Origin: Labyrinthula sp. Ha
Taxonomy: Eukaryota; Sar; Bigyra; Labyrinthulida; Labyrinthulaceae
Assembly (NCBI GenBank): GCA_015227615.1
Contig: JAALGZ010000002.1
Coordinates: 806,001 to 870,000 of the forward strand
DNA: 64,000 nucleotides
Reading direction: 5' to 3'
Program-made: the position numbers and the translations under genes
Notes under the pieces: generated by a model
The model's database searches: none
Told to the model about the DNA's origin: nothing
The model's input: only the letters and a program-made list of their open reading frames with translations
In this document: piece by piece, positions 45,375 to 56,409 of the stretch
How the letters are laid out: the number at the start of each line of letters is the position of its first letter
How positions within the stretch are numbered: the stretch's first letter is position 1

Positions 45375-47255
45375 ATGAGTTTCGAAATCACAGTTGTAGT
45401 ATTAATTGTCTCCATAGGAACATTAATCTACATCCAAAAATTAAAAAGAAAACAATTAACTTATACTGAGCCTATAAAACAAAAAGAGACTGTAGCTTTA
45501 CACGTGGATATATGGTTTGGAAGTCAAACAGGAACAGCTGAGGATTTCGCAGCGCAACTTTGTGAACTAATAGAAAACTTGTCCACGACAGAACTAAAAT
45601 TTAAAGCTGAAAGTAAGGATCTAGAGGATTTTGACTCGAGTGAATTTATGGAAGATATAGAAAAGTTGCATGTATTTGTTGTAGCCACTTATGGAGAAGG
45701 TGATCCAACTGATAATGCACAACAGTTTTATAGTTGGTTGAAAGAGTGTGAAGAGAATTTATCACAGCATAAATATTCAGTTTTTGGTTTAGGTAATAAA
45801 GAATATGAAAATTATAACAAGTGTGGAAAAGTTTGTAAAAAGTACATGGAAAAGAACAAAGCAAGTTTAGTTATTCCATATTGTGAAGGAGATGATTCTG
45901 AAGATATTGAACCAGATTTTATAAAATATCAAAATTATGTCAAGAAATATTTTATAAAAACATATGGATTAAATAGAACTATGAATACAAACGAAACTAA
46001 TGAGAATAAACCAAAATCAAAGCATAAACTAATATTTACTCATAAACCTTCTGTTGAAGAAGTTGATCAAAAAAATATTCCTCTCTCAACAAGACATTTT
46101 TTTGAATATAGTAAAGCAATTTTGGAAACAAGGCAAGAACTGAGACAAAATAAAGTGTTAACAGACAAAGAACCAGGTTCAACACTACATTTGACTTTTT
46201 CTGGACAAAAATATAAAACAGCAGAAAACTTTGGTATACTTCCAGAAAACTCACCTGAACTTGTAAACGAGACTCTTGAACGACTTCAGTTAACTTCAGT
46301 AGCAGATGAGCATATTTCTAATAAAGAAGGTATTTATCCACTTCCACTTGGTTGTTCCTTACGAGATGTTTTTACAAAATATATATCTTTGCATTTACAC
46401 CCAACAAGAAGTTTCTGTAAAAAAATATCTTTATTAGCTGGGGTTAAAGAACATAAAGAAAGATTAATGTTTTTAGGAAGTGAAGAAGGTTCAGAAGAAT
46501 ATCAAGAACTGATTTTAGAAAGAGAGATAGATTTGGTTGAACTCTTTGAAAAATTTCCATCTATCAATGCAGAAACTATCTTATCATCTGCTGAAAGCTT
46601 GGCTTATTTTATTGATATCTTACCAAAAATTCAACCACGTTGGTATACAATAGCATCGAGCGATTTGAGATCTGAACATGTTGCTATTTCTGTGTCGGTT
46701 GTATCTTGGGAGAAAAAGTTTCTAGGGAATAGAAGACGAAGATTTGAAGGGTTATGTACAAACTACTTAAAAAGGCTTAAAGAAAAAGACTCTGTCAAAA
46801 TTTTGATTAGGAAGAGTGGCTTCAAATTACCCCAACAAGTTTCTCCAAAGACTAAGGTCCTTCTTATAGGAGCTGGTACTGGAATAGCGCCACTCCGAGC
46901 TTTTTTAGAGTTTAACGAAGTAGTTAAACTATATGATATGCATCTATTCTTTGGTTGTAGACATCCAGAAGAAGATTATCTATACAAGGAAGAGTTGATT
47001 GATTTCGAGGAAAAAGATATATTACAAAGTAAAGCAGTTGCGTTTTCGCGAAAGGAGAAGGCAAAAATATATGTCCAGACAGTTTTGAGTCAGAATGAGA
47101 ATATCATAAAGGAAGCTGCATCAGGATATGTTTTTGTTTGTGGAGGAACAGGTATGGGAAAAGAAGTCCATGATGTTCTTGTTGATGTGTTAGGTTTAGA
47201 AACAGTTACTAAGATGATAGAGTCACATCGTTACGTACAAGAACTTTGGTCCTAA
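45375..47255 (+). CDS. POR: NADPH-cytochrome P450 reductase
   Basis: A diflavin reductase passing electrons from NADPH through FAD and FMN to cytochrome P450s and other ER haem enzymes. 626 residues, slightly short for the family. An N-terminal membrane helix (residues 5-20) anchors it in the ER, which separates it from soluble Tah18/NDOR1. The FMN-binding flavodoxin domain starts FGSQTGTAEDFA (48-59) and includes ATYGEGDPTDNA and VFGLGNKEYENYN. The FAD part has RWYTIASSD and GLCTNYL. The NADPH part has LIGAGTGIAPLRAFLE, FFGCRHPEEDYLY and YVFVCGGTGMGKEVHDVL, and the protein ends RYVQELWS with the conserved penultimate-position Trp that stacks on FAD. ATG 45375. Divergent from the LMF gene across 70 bp. 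Confidence 0.95.
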   Translation: MSFEITVVVLIVSIGTLIYIQKLKRKQLTYTEPIKQKETVALHVDIWFGSQTGTAEDFAAQLCELIENLSTTELKFKAESKDLEDFDSSEFMEDIEKLHVFVVATYGEGDPTDNAQQFYSWLKECEENLSQHKYSVFGLGNKEYENYNKCGKVCKKYMEKNKASLVIPYCEGDDSEDIEPDFIKYQNYVKKYFIKTYGLNRTMNTNETNENKPKSKHKLIFTHKPSVEEVDQKNIPLSTRHFFEYSKAILETRQELRQNKVLTDKEPGSTLHLTFSGQKYKTAENFGILPENSPELVNETLERLQLTSVADEHISNKEGIYPLPLGCSLRDVFTKYISLHLHPTRSFCKKISLLAGVKEHKERLMFLGSEEGSEEYQELILEREIDLVELFEKFPSINAETILSSAESLAYFIDILPKIQPRWYTIASSDLRSEHVAISVSVVSWEKKFLGNRRRRFEGLCTNYLKRLKEKDSVKILIRKSGFKLPQQVSPKTKVLLIGAGTGIAPLRAFLEFNEVVKLYDMHLFFGCRHPEEDYLYKEELIDFEEKDILQSKAVAFSRKEKAKIYVQTVLSQNENIIKEAASGYVFVCGGTGMGKEVHDVLVDVLGLETVTKMIESHRYVQELWS

Positions 47256-50200
47256 GTGAGCCTTAGCTTGTTTGTATTCTTAGCATCAATAAACTATTTT
47301 AGAAGAGAACTAATGCTAATAGTTTAGTTCTATATCTTGCTTAACTTTTTTTAGACAACTATCACTTAGGTCGTGTCTGTATCCATAATATAGGTATTAA
47401 TAAACTCTGACTTGAAGATTCTTTATCTCAAATAAATAGAGGTGATTTCACCAGTTAACAAATAGATTACTAACACTGTATACTAGAGTTAAAACAGTGA
47501 TACCAAAATGCTCGGAAAATATTCCAAACTCAAACCTTGTTGTATCAATATAACTTATAAGATCGAGAGTCCTACAGAAAACTTTCTCCTGCTTATGTGA
47601 ACAGGGTTGGTTTGCCATGTTCTTCAAACCCATCGTATCCCATCTATGGCTATCGGTCTCTAACTATAACTGCTATGTATCAGAGCAATTGAAGGAAGTA
47701 GTTGCTAACGACATGTATTTCTTGCTGGTTAGAGCCCGATTGAGCTCATAGGCAATCCTTCTTGTATAGGCCACGGAGCTCTTAAGTAATAGCCATACTT
47801 TTTCCAGATATAGAAGTTTATGCTTGCTTATAACTGAGAAATCAAGCTTATCGGTAGTTTTGATTAGGTTCCGTCCATCCTAACCAGGGGTTGGTACGAG
47901 CGATGTTTTTACAGTCGTGCTCTCAAGCGGAAAAAAATTACTAATACTCTTACTTCATCAAATGCAATTGAAAAAAAACGCTCCAAACAATGCTTCACTT
48001 TGGTAAAAAAAAAACAACTTGAAACCATGTATGCTCAAAATATTGTAAAATATGTCTTGCTAGTGTTAATCGGTGCAACAAGTATATCTCGTTTCCTCTA
48101 CCATTTGATAGCTAAAGTAAACACTATTGTTTATTTCGAGTAAATTGCAAAATAATAGGACTGACTTAGCCTGGCAGAGTCTGAGGCAGTGGTTATAATT
48201 AAGTGTGCAGATGGATGCAAACTCCTTTTTAAGTAAAGGATGCTGAGACTCAATCAAAGCAAATTATGGCAGTTCTGAGAATCCTCAAACCTCAGTCAGC
48301 AAACTCAGTATTCTCAAGAAGTTTCGCATTAAGGATCCCAAGAATTTTCAGTGAATTTCTCAATGAGTAGCTCATTCTCAGTCAATGTGGTATGAAGACT
48401 CACTAAGTCATCTGAAATGTTCTTAAAGGGCTGAGACAGTGCGCAATTAGTACTCCCTCTCCAACCGTATTCATATAAGCGTCATTCCAATTCTTTTATT
48501 TCTAAGGTGCAGGAAAGATACGATTTGGCTGTAGTGAAAGGCGTGCATCATTTAGGACATAAAGCTAAGGACAGGCTAAGATAATTGAGCATAGGTAGTA
48601 ACTAGGGATATTATTTCATCCATGGTATAGTCAGAAATGGGAGAACTCTCACTTTAAATAGTTGTTGAAAATAGATATACTACTTAAACCCTCAATCATT
48701 TTTCAAAAATTGTTGAAACCTTTCTCAAGAAGTGATTTATTGTTCAATGCAAAAATAAGCCACCACATTTGAGTCATCTTCTTGTGCAGAAGTCACTCTT
48801 AAGAAACAGTTCAGCACAGAATCTAATGGAAGTACATGAAATAAGCCTCATGTGGTTGCTTAAGGTCAATGGCAAATACTAAGGTGGACGACTTTAATAC
48901 TGTTACACTGTTACATTGCACGTACTACTTTACAGTAACAGCTCAAGTAGGTTGCACCGGTATTATATAAGGATAGCCAAGCAATAAGGTAAAGTAAAGG
49001 TTAGTTAAAGAATAATCATTAGAATCGAGTGGCGAACCCCAATAAGTTACAGTGTTTAAGTGGAATACCATAAGCGAGGAAAAATAACATGCCGCAAAGA
49101 GAACGAAACAGCTATGATTGGGAAGCGAACATGCGTTCTGCCCAAAATGGTTACGGCTGGGGTTTTACCGTAAGAAAATTAGAATCTTCTCTGCCAAATA
49201 GTATCTTTTAACAAGCTTTGACTTTTCCGCAACCAATTCGTTTGGATATTGACAATCATTTATGAACAATAATTAATTGGGGCAAATATCTGACTATTCT
49301 GCTTCTTTTTGTTACCGTATGGTTCATCTATAAGGTTAGTCCAATGGCTCAACAATTACCGCGGTGTAGATTTATTGGGGTCATGTAGTCAAATTCTAGT
49401 TTTCCCACTCGGTACAAGAAAATTTTTCTCTTGGGCATTTGGCACATTACCGCGTGACCCTTTGTCTTGTTGATAAATAGAATAGAAGCAGAATCAGTTG
49501 TTAATCATCAAAATACCAAAGCTTTTCTTTAGACTCGTTTTCACTAGAGTTAAGAAGTAAATGTTGCTAACCCTCATCAAATAAGCTTTCAGAGTTCACC
49601 CTCTCATTTTGTTATATTTATAGTGTTTAGGTAATTAGTTTTGTATTCATATAGTTAGTTAGTATTGGTATTCTGAAGTTAGCTCAGAATACCAGGCATA
49701 CTTTAATTCTTGAACATAATAAACAGAACAAAACCTTTTCCCCATAATTTTTTCTCAAGCCAGGTAAAGCGTCCCATGCCTCACTGAATAAGAAGTTGCT
49801 CCAGAAAATGGCCTGTCAACAGGTCTTTCAAGTGCAGATGGATGTCCTTTTTTACGTTTTTTTCTTTCAAGTGGGTTGATATTTCATGTCGTACTATCCA
49901 GTTTTCTTTCTAGTTGTGCTTAGCTATATTGTCTGTGAAACCCACTCATCAAGTCATTAGCAGTAGGTTACATGCAAAATGTATTCGTCTTCGCTAAGTT
50001 AAATAAAATGAACTATAATTATGGCACTTCAGTTGTTGCTATTTTTACTGTTGCTATTGTATTTTCAGTGCTTTTCATAAGCGTGAAAAGACTTTGCTAG
50101 ATCTTTCATGAGAGGGTTCGCTTAGGCCCAGTACTTACTTTCTTGTATTAATCAATTTGGACAAATCTCGTTCTTACAGTACAGATGTAACAGGAATTGC

Positions 50201-51267
50201 AGAACTAGGCTCGATTTTCTGAAGTTGTACGTCAAGAATACATTCATTTTCTAAGCTAGTTTCACTCATGCCTTTTGTTTTGTGTCATGGAAACTAGCTA
50301 GACTATTTCCAATTGAGGACTATAACTCCTGAAAACATGTAACTGCATGGGAGAGGTTAAATTACCATGCTTTAAGTAATGTAAAAGAGTTTAGTTGATT
50401 TTATTCTAATTAAGAAATTAGGTGGGCTTAAAACCCGAAGTATCTTTGGAGAGTGGTATGGTTTTAGCCTTTTAAGGTAGTAATAACAAAATTAATGAAG
50501 TCGCACGCTTTTGTCTTAAAATAATTGAGGAGTGCAGAATGCTTGAGAGAGGGTGGTGGTACACGAGCTTCTGATACCCCGTATGAAATTCGAAAGTATC
50601 TGATCAAATTAATTACCCCATCCATTTGTTGTCCCGACACTGTAAGATAGGAAAACTAGGTTCCGTAACTTTCTGCAACAGTTCTTAATGAGCCAATGCA
50701 ATGCTACGCAGGTGCATTAGGAGAAAAATAAAATAGATATCAAGTTATGAGTCTTTTTTGTGGAGAGTTTTTTAAAATTAACAAACAAGTTACCGGTTTC
50801 AACCAATACTAGAGTTCTCTGAGTACATCAATTGCTTCTTTAACTTTCCAGCCTAGGGAAATTTACTTGAATACTAAGAAAGCAAATCCTTATTGCTTTA
50901 GGTTACAAAGGGAACACTAGCGGCCTGAGTGTGTCCGAGGTCCAGTAATAACATCTAAAATTTAACTTTATGCTTGATTAGTAGTAATTGAACTGTCAAG
51001 GTTGACGGTGCTAGTTTGCAACATAATATGTCTCATTGGTATCCATTAAAGGATGCATTAAGAGAGTTAATGTTTTGTTTTCTACATAATAAACCCTAAG
51101 ACTGCTCTAATACAAAGATGCAGTTGATTAAGTTGTACTTGGTTTCCAATGTACTATTATTTTATATTGAAAATTGTGTATTTTCCATAAAATAAAAAAT
51201 GGGAACACGTCATCATGTTACGTCTTAAAAAGATAAACATGTCTTTAAAAGACAATCATAAAAAAAA
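47256..51267. other. Gene-poor tract of 4 kb
   Basis: No assignable gene. A 40-codon ORF at 49089-49211 (MPQRERNSYDWEANMRS...) looks protein-like but has no family. Sequence around 49310-49520 resembles the interior of the MITE-like family weakly and may be a degraded copy. Confidence 0.45.
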
Positions 51268-52920
51268 ATGAAAGAAATCAGACAAGAATATGGGATAGAA
51301 AGAAGAAACAGACATGTTACGTATATTGATGCAATGAAAGCAATTGGACTTAAAAATTGCTTAAAATTACTTTTTGTTCGTTCAAATGCAATGAAACTGT
51401 TCGTATCAAACTTTCTTTTGACATATAACTTACGCTCTGGTGTTTTTCTGTTGATCAGAATACTTCAAGTTATCTTAACAAAACCAAACAGTATTCTTTC
51501 GTTAAAACTTCTTCTCGATGAAACAGATTTTCGTGTACGTGAAGAAGCAGTTCGTTCAGGACTCTTGGTTGGTTTATTTACAAGTATTTATAAAGCAGTT
51601 ACTGTATTTCTTGCAAAATTAGAGTTTATAAGAAGACAGTTGTCAATATCAGATACGAACCAACCTCTTTTAAGTAGAACTTATGCTTTATCTAAGCTTG
51701 GATATAAAAAGAAACCTTGGCATAGTGCAATAGGTGGAAGCATAGCTGGACTAAGTATAGTTGTTATGGATAGTTCTTGGTATAGAACACTTGCTCTATA
51801 TATGGCAACAAGAGTTGTTCAGTGTGTTTATAATTATAATAGAGAAAGAGGAAATTTTCATTTTTGGGCTTCGAGTTGGAATCATGGAGATAGTTTATTA
51901 TTTGCTTTAACAAGTGCACAAATTATGTATGCATATGTTATGAGACCAGAAACTTTACCAGAAAGTTATTATAAGTTTATAAGAAAGCAAGGTCCAATAC
52001 CAGAAGAAATATTAAAAGCAGTAAGAAGTTCTATTAGACTTAAAACAATAGATATTCAAACATATCTTAACCATGTACTTAGAGTTTCTAAAGGTGATAC
52101 AAATATACTCAACAAAATACTTCCTTATATATTCAAAGATCCACCTAGACAGTTGAATCAAATTATGAATAGTGAACAGTTGATAAGCTCTCTTACACCA
52201 AAAAAAGAAATAACAGTTATTCCTTTACAAGGTATACATCCATATACAAGAAGTACTGCTTTACATACTTTTCGTGCATTTTCAGGAGTTGCAACTAAAA
52301 TATTTCCTGTATATTTAGCACTTGCTTTGGTTCCTGCAGTTATATTAAGATATTCTTCATTTACAAAAGCACCTGTTATGATTTTGATAAAGTCTTTTAA
52401 GAGTTCTATTATGTCAACTTTATTTTTATCTCTATTTTGTGCTATATTTCAACTGGTTGTCAATATACAAAGAGTTTTTATACAAAAAACAAACAAAAGT
52501 GATTCTAAGTATATATATTGGTTAGCTGGTTTAATAAGCAGTTCAACTATATTTTTAGAAAAGAAATCAAGAAGAAGTGAACTTGCTCTTTATGCTTTAC
52601 CAAGAGCTGCAGACTCAATATATTTGATATTAACTTCAAGAAACTTAATCAAAGGTTTACCATATGGTGAAATATATCTATTTTCTATATCTATGGGTGC
52701 TATTATGTATTTTTATGAAAACCATAATCATACTTTATCTCCATTACTCTCCAAGCTTTTATCTAGATTTCTGCATCATGATATAGTAATCCAAAAGTTG
52801 GAAAAAGAAGAAGATTCTGTCGGTCTTGATATTGATCAAAATAATAATTCTTCTGGAAGTATCTATGAACTTCAAACTTCTGCTTCATCAGCTGGAACCG
52901 TTAATGGTAGTTCCTCTTAA
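51268..52920 (+). CDS. TMEM135: TMEM135-like multi-pass membrane protein
   Basis: A 550-residue protein with many hydrophobic segments. The region around residues 205-250 (NHGDSLLFALTSAQIMYAYVMRPETLPESYYKFIRKQGPIP) is the signature of TMEM135 and related peroxisomal/mitochondrial proteins of the Tim17 superfamily. A Gly-rich helix (AIGGSIAGLSIVV) precedes it, as in the family. TMEM135 acts in peroxisomal and mitochondrial lipid handling in animals; the function in protists is unknown. ATG 51268 follows a run of A. The last 33 bp of the coding sequence overlap the 3' end of the NF-YC gene on the other strand, so both C-terminal tails (GTVNGSSS here) come from the same DNA. Confidence 0.85.
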   Translation: MKEIRQEYGIERRNRHVTYIDAMKAIGLKNCLKLLFVRSNAMKLFVSNFLLTYNLRSGVFLLIRILQVILTKPNSILSLKLLLDETDFRVREEAVRSGLLVGLFTSIYKAVTVFLAKLEFIRRQLSISDTNQPLLSRTYALSKLGYKKKPWHSAIGGSIAGLSIVVMDSSWYRTLALYMATRVVQCVYNYNRERGNFHFWASSWNHGDSLLFALTSAQIMYAYVMRPETLPESYYKFIRKQGPIPEEILKAVRSSIRLKTIDIQTYLNHVLRVSKGDTNILNKILPYIFKDPPRQLNQIMNSEQLISSLTPKKEITVIPLQGIHPYTRSTALHTFRAFSGVATKIFPVYLALALVPAVILRYSSFTKAPVMILIKSFKSSIMSTLFLSLFCAIFQLVVNIQRVFIQKTNKSDSKYIYWLAGLISSSTIFLEKKSRRSELALYALPRAADSIYLILTSRNLIKGLPYGEIYLFSISMGAIMYFYENHNHTLSPLLSKLLSRFLHHDIVIQKLEKEEDSVGLDIDQNNNSSGSIYELQTSASSAGTVNGSSS

Positions 52921-53574
52921 TTCAGAATTTGTTTCTTCTTTATTTTGTAGTTGTAATACAAGTAATATTGCAGGGATTAAGTGCTCCGGCAAAAAAGGGT
53001 ATTTTAGTTTGCAGTATTGCATTAGTTTTGGGTTTGGCATAGGAACACTTATTCTAGAAAAATCTTTTGTATCTATTTCTTTAGAGAGTTTAATAATATC
53101 AATATCTTTCAATAGAGATTTCATTTTTTGATAAAAAAATTCTTTTATGCTTTTGTTGTCTTCCATTACCAAGTTTAAAAAGCCAACAGAAAGTTGTTGT
53201 ACAAACTCTAGAGAGCACTTTTCTCCTATTCTTTTTCTTTTTCTTCCAGCTATTTCTTGCTCTGATAGTGAATGATCGGCTCTTGGTAAGATATCAACCA
53301 AAAAATCATAAGTATCATCTTGTGACAAAGCAGAGGAAAAGTCGACCGGTTTCAGAGTGTTGCGTTTTGCTTGTTCAGTTTCTATCCAAGCTATTCTTGT
53401 TATGTTTTCTATAAATATTTCACATGCTTTTGAAATAAAAAGTGGTGTTTCTGCACTGATCATTTTTACATTTGGATTTAATCTCATTATTTTCTTAATT
53501 TTTGCTAAAGGGAATTCTGCTTTTGTCTTCATTTTTATGTTACATGCCAACGGTTCATTTCTTGTTGTATTCAT
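52888..53574 (-). CDS. NFYC: CCAAT-binding factor subunit C (NF-YC/HAP5), histone-fold
   Basis: The H2A-like histone-fold subunit of the CCAAT-binding trimer. From ATG 53574-53572 the protein is 228 residues. The histone fold spans about residues 20-97: FPLAKIKKIMRLNPNVKMIS, ETPLFISKACEIFIENIT, IAWIETEQAKRNTLKPVDF and DDTYDFLVDILPR, all close to the NF-YC consensus. The C-terminal half is not the Gln-rich activation region of animals but a lysine-rich, partly helical segment of unknown role. The frame is open a little further upstream without an ATG. TTGCCCAAAA lies about 20 bp before the ATG. The end overlaps the TMEM135-like gene by 33 bp, tail to tail. Confidence 0.9.
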   Translation of the reverse strand: MNTTRNEPLACNIKMKTKAEFPLAKIKKIMRLNPNVKMISAETPLFISKACEIFIENITRIAWIETEQAKRNTLKPVDFSSALSQDDTYDFLVDILPRADHSLSEQEIAGRKRKRIGEKCSLEFVQQLSVGFLNLVMEDNKSIKEFFYQKMKSLLKDIDIIKLSKEIDTKDFSRISVPMPNPKLMQYCKLKYPFLPEHLIPAILLVLQLQNKEETNSELRGTTINGSS

Positions 53575-53594
53575 GTGTAGACACAAACGAGATA

Positions 53595-53604
53595 TTTTGG
53601 GCAA
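53595..53604 (-). promoter_or_regulatory. TTGCCCAAAA motif upstream of NF-YC
   Basis: The sense 10-mer is followed by TAT and lies about 20 bp before the ATG, the same arrangement as at the TCD gene. Confidence 0.5.
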
Positions 53605-53879
53605 CCAAAATTAGAAAATATAACAAATCAGGTTTTCTCCAAGTAAAAATTTCATTTAATTGTTATAACCTAAATAACCCTTATTAACTAAAAAACATTA
53701 TCAGAGTACTTAAATATTATTAGCCAAATATACGATCCTTATTGAACGGAGTTTTTCTTCTTGATGATGATATTTAAGTTCACGTTTTACTATGATTATC
53801 ATTGAACTAGTCTAGTTAACGCCATTGTGTTTTTAGTGTTTGACTAAGTAGTACAAGAATTCTACTACACATCTAGAGC

Positions 53880-54107
53880 ATGAACTTTAACAGACGAAGA
53901 ATGGGTAAACAAAAGTTGATTGTGCAAGAACCACCAGATCTCACACGTTACCAAGCATGAGCTACAATATGTTAAGTGTCATTCAGGCCTTCATATCCTC
54001 CTGGATCAACTACTACTGCTTGTTGTCAACATTTTGCATTAGTATTTTGGTACGTTGTTGATGTGCTTGCACGCATTGCCTTGATGAGCATAGCTTATGG
54101 CCTCTAG
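53880..54107 (+). pseudogene. Decayed membrane-protein fragment, possibly XK-related
   Basis: Protein-like pieces follow each other in different frames: a short ATG-started frame ending PPDLTRYQA, then MLSVIQAFISSWINYYCLL, then TACCQHFALVFWYVVDVLAR followed by IALMSIAYGL. The order (PPxxTRxxA, then a helix, then FWxxxxxxARxxLMS) recalls XK-related phospholipid scramblases by eye. The frames do not connect through credible introns, so a degenerate host gene is likelier than an active one. Family assignment is weak. Confidence 0.25.
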
Positions 54108-54602
54108 ATGTCTTTGTTTTCTAAAGAAAACTATTTTTCTTCGTGAATTGAAGTAGTATTGGCTTTGTGAGGTTGATAGGTTTTATGAACTGCTGTCTAG
54201 TGCATGAGAACTAGGTTATTTATCTGACTTTTTGCTTATACTGTTTTAAAGTTGTTGTCTTTTCAATAGTTAGAGGAGATAGAATAGTCGAAGGGAGTGT
54301 GGATGAATATGTACAATATTACTTAGAACTTAAAGATAACTTCTCTTGTTCTCTTTCCACACGTATCCAATAAAATAAACCAATGTACCAGTTCTAGCTA
54401 GATAGCTAGTCATAAATACACACCCATACTGAATACCATAAATACATACATATCACAAGTCATAAAGGAGCGAAAAAATTCAACATACAACAAAAGTCAA
54501 ACTAGTTATCATGCTTTAATGTTAGTTTTGACTAGATGTTTTAATAGCCCTTTTGAGCATCTGGGTCTATGATTTAAAGCCAGTTAAGTAACAATATTTT
54601 AC

Positions 54603-54836
54603 TTGATTTACTTGTTTATTATAGTTTTGAGCCTCGAAAAGGTTGAAATCTGTTTAAGAATAGTTGCTTTACTCTTACTTGCCCTTTTGGTTACTGTATT
54701 TTACTTATTAACTCTTTTCTTAAGTTTTTTAAGTGTTCAGTTTCTAAGCGGTATCAGTGTTTTGGTTAGGAGAACTTTTGATCAAGTTCATATTTTCATT
54801 TCAACAATATTTTTTCTGAATTTTCTTATCGGTTAA
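54603..54836 (+). other. Hydrophobic open frame, possibly related to the preceding fragment
   Basis: 77 open codons without a convincing ATG, almost entirely hydrophobic (VEICLRIVALLLLALLVTVF). The pattern ExxLRxxALxL again resembles an XK-related helix and could be a second degraded copy. AT-rich DNA easily gives hydrophobic frames, so this may be chance. Confidence 0.2.
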
Positions 54837-55902
54837 TAAATTGCCCCTACTAATAGTGGGTCAGTTATGCCACCTTACCCTATACTACTACAATCAAATT
54901 AATAGCTATCCCATATGCAGTAGCCTTTCAATTAAGCTTGTTTGGGTGTTAAGTCGCAGATATCTCGAACCTGTGGATAACAGGTGTATTGCTGACACAG
55001 TTCAACTCCCTAAGGAGATAAAGGGGCATTTGCTCAAACCTTCTAAATAGGTTTTTATTTTTAAAATCCAAGGCCACCAACCAGAAGTTCTCAATGCCCC
55101 AGATTTTCTAAATATGTTGAACTTCGACAGACCTCCACCTTTCTTTCAAAATTCATTGTTCGTGTCGATGTGAAATTTTACCTCCAAGATCAAAAAAATG
55201 CTAATCGGTACAACCAGTGTAAATAAGACTACCTTTAAAATTTTCTAAATTCTTTCCTTTGGATACCGTTTGCAATAAGGATTTAGGTAGCAATTAATAA
55301 ACCAAAAGTCTTAAATTGCGCTTTTCTACTATGGTTTCTTAATTTTCTAAGGCAACATGACTTTTCACAACAAGTGTCTCATTAGAAATAACGGACCCGC
55401 TAGAATTTGGATCAAATGTAGAGGTAACTCATATTTTAACTAAACTTAGGAGACCAATCATTTCAGCCACTTTCGTTGAATAACAATGTTTGTTTCAATT
55501 AAGCCTTCGCGATGCAAAAAAATACATTGAACATTGGATTTGCTCCTAGGATACTTTCATTTGCTATGTTCATTAGTTTTAGAATGCGGGCTTCAAATAA
55601 CAGGAACTTTCAAGTGGGAAATACATGCCATTTACCTTACTAATGCTCTATCTAACGGTACCAAAGAATTGGTAGCAATAAAAATTATACAGAGTACCGA
55701 TAACTTTTCTTTGCAGGAAATTCGGATTTATAGAGCAACAGTAACCTTAACAAATTTAGCCTAAAGTCAGAATGGTTACATCAGAGATATTTCACAGTTA
55801 ATAACCCCCCACAGCAACTTCAAAGCATTTACAGCGAGTAAGTAGAGTACGAGCTAGATCAAACTAAAATACAAGTTCTAAATTCTTAAATAAAACCCGT
55901 TT

Positions 55903-56409
55903 CTAAATGATTAAGAAATTTTTAAGGAATATAGAGTTTGAAGACAATCTATTTAAAAATTTTTCTATCTTTGCAGCCAAAATGTCGCTTGATGAAAGAA
56001 AAAGCCCTCGTGTAGATACTTCAGCACCGCAGAAGGGAGTTTGAATCAAATAAGACTTAGTTAAAGTTAAAATTAACACATCGGTATTTGGTGATGCTAC
56101 TTCGATGCAACTAAGTAATAAGAAGTCACGAAGACTGATTCTTGTTACATCAAAGTTGAAGACAATACCACAGTCCCGATCTATAACCACTCATTCTACG
56201 ATGATGGACAGAGTCCTGTTTATATTTTGGTGACAGTTTAATTCTTGTTTCTTATGATACCCATCTTTGCATGCTGTATAAGCTAAGAAATTCATGTTAA
56301 CGCTCCTTTGTTCCAGAAAGTTATGAACGGTAGAGCTTCGTTGAAAGCTGTAGATTTGGTCATGATAGCCAAACAGCGACCCAGGCCAATTATTGACATA
56401 GTGCAGCAT
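55903..56409 (-). pseudogene. Unknown gene, broken or split
   Basis: Two open stretches in the same minus-strand frame (56409-56191, starting MLHYVNNWPGSLFGYHDQIY, and 56190-55903, ending IEKFLNRLSSNSIFLKNF) are separated by a single TGA. Together they span about 168 codons of reasonable amino-acid composition. No intron with the local mini-intron pattern removes the stop. I do not recognise the family. Most likely a decaying gene; chance adjacency of two frames is possible. Confidence 0.3.

Noticed and set aside
49089-49211. 40-codon ORF beginning MPQRERNSYDWEANMRS
   Set aside because: Protein-like but too short, no family and no clear continuation through a mini-intron.
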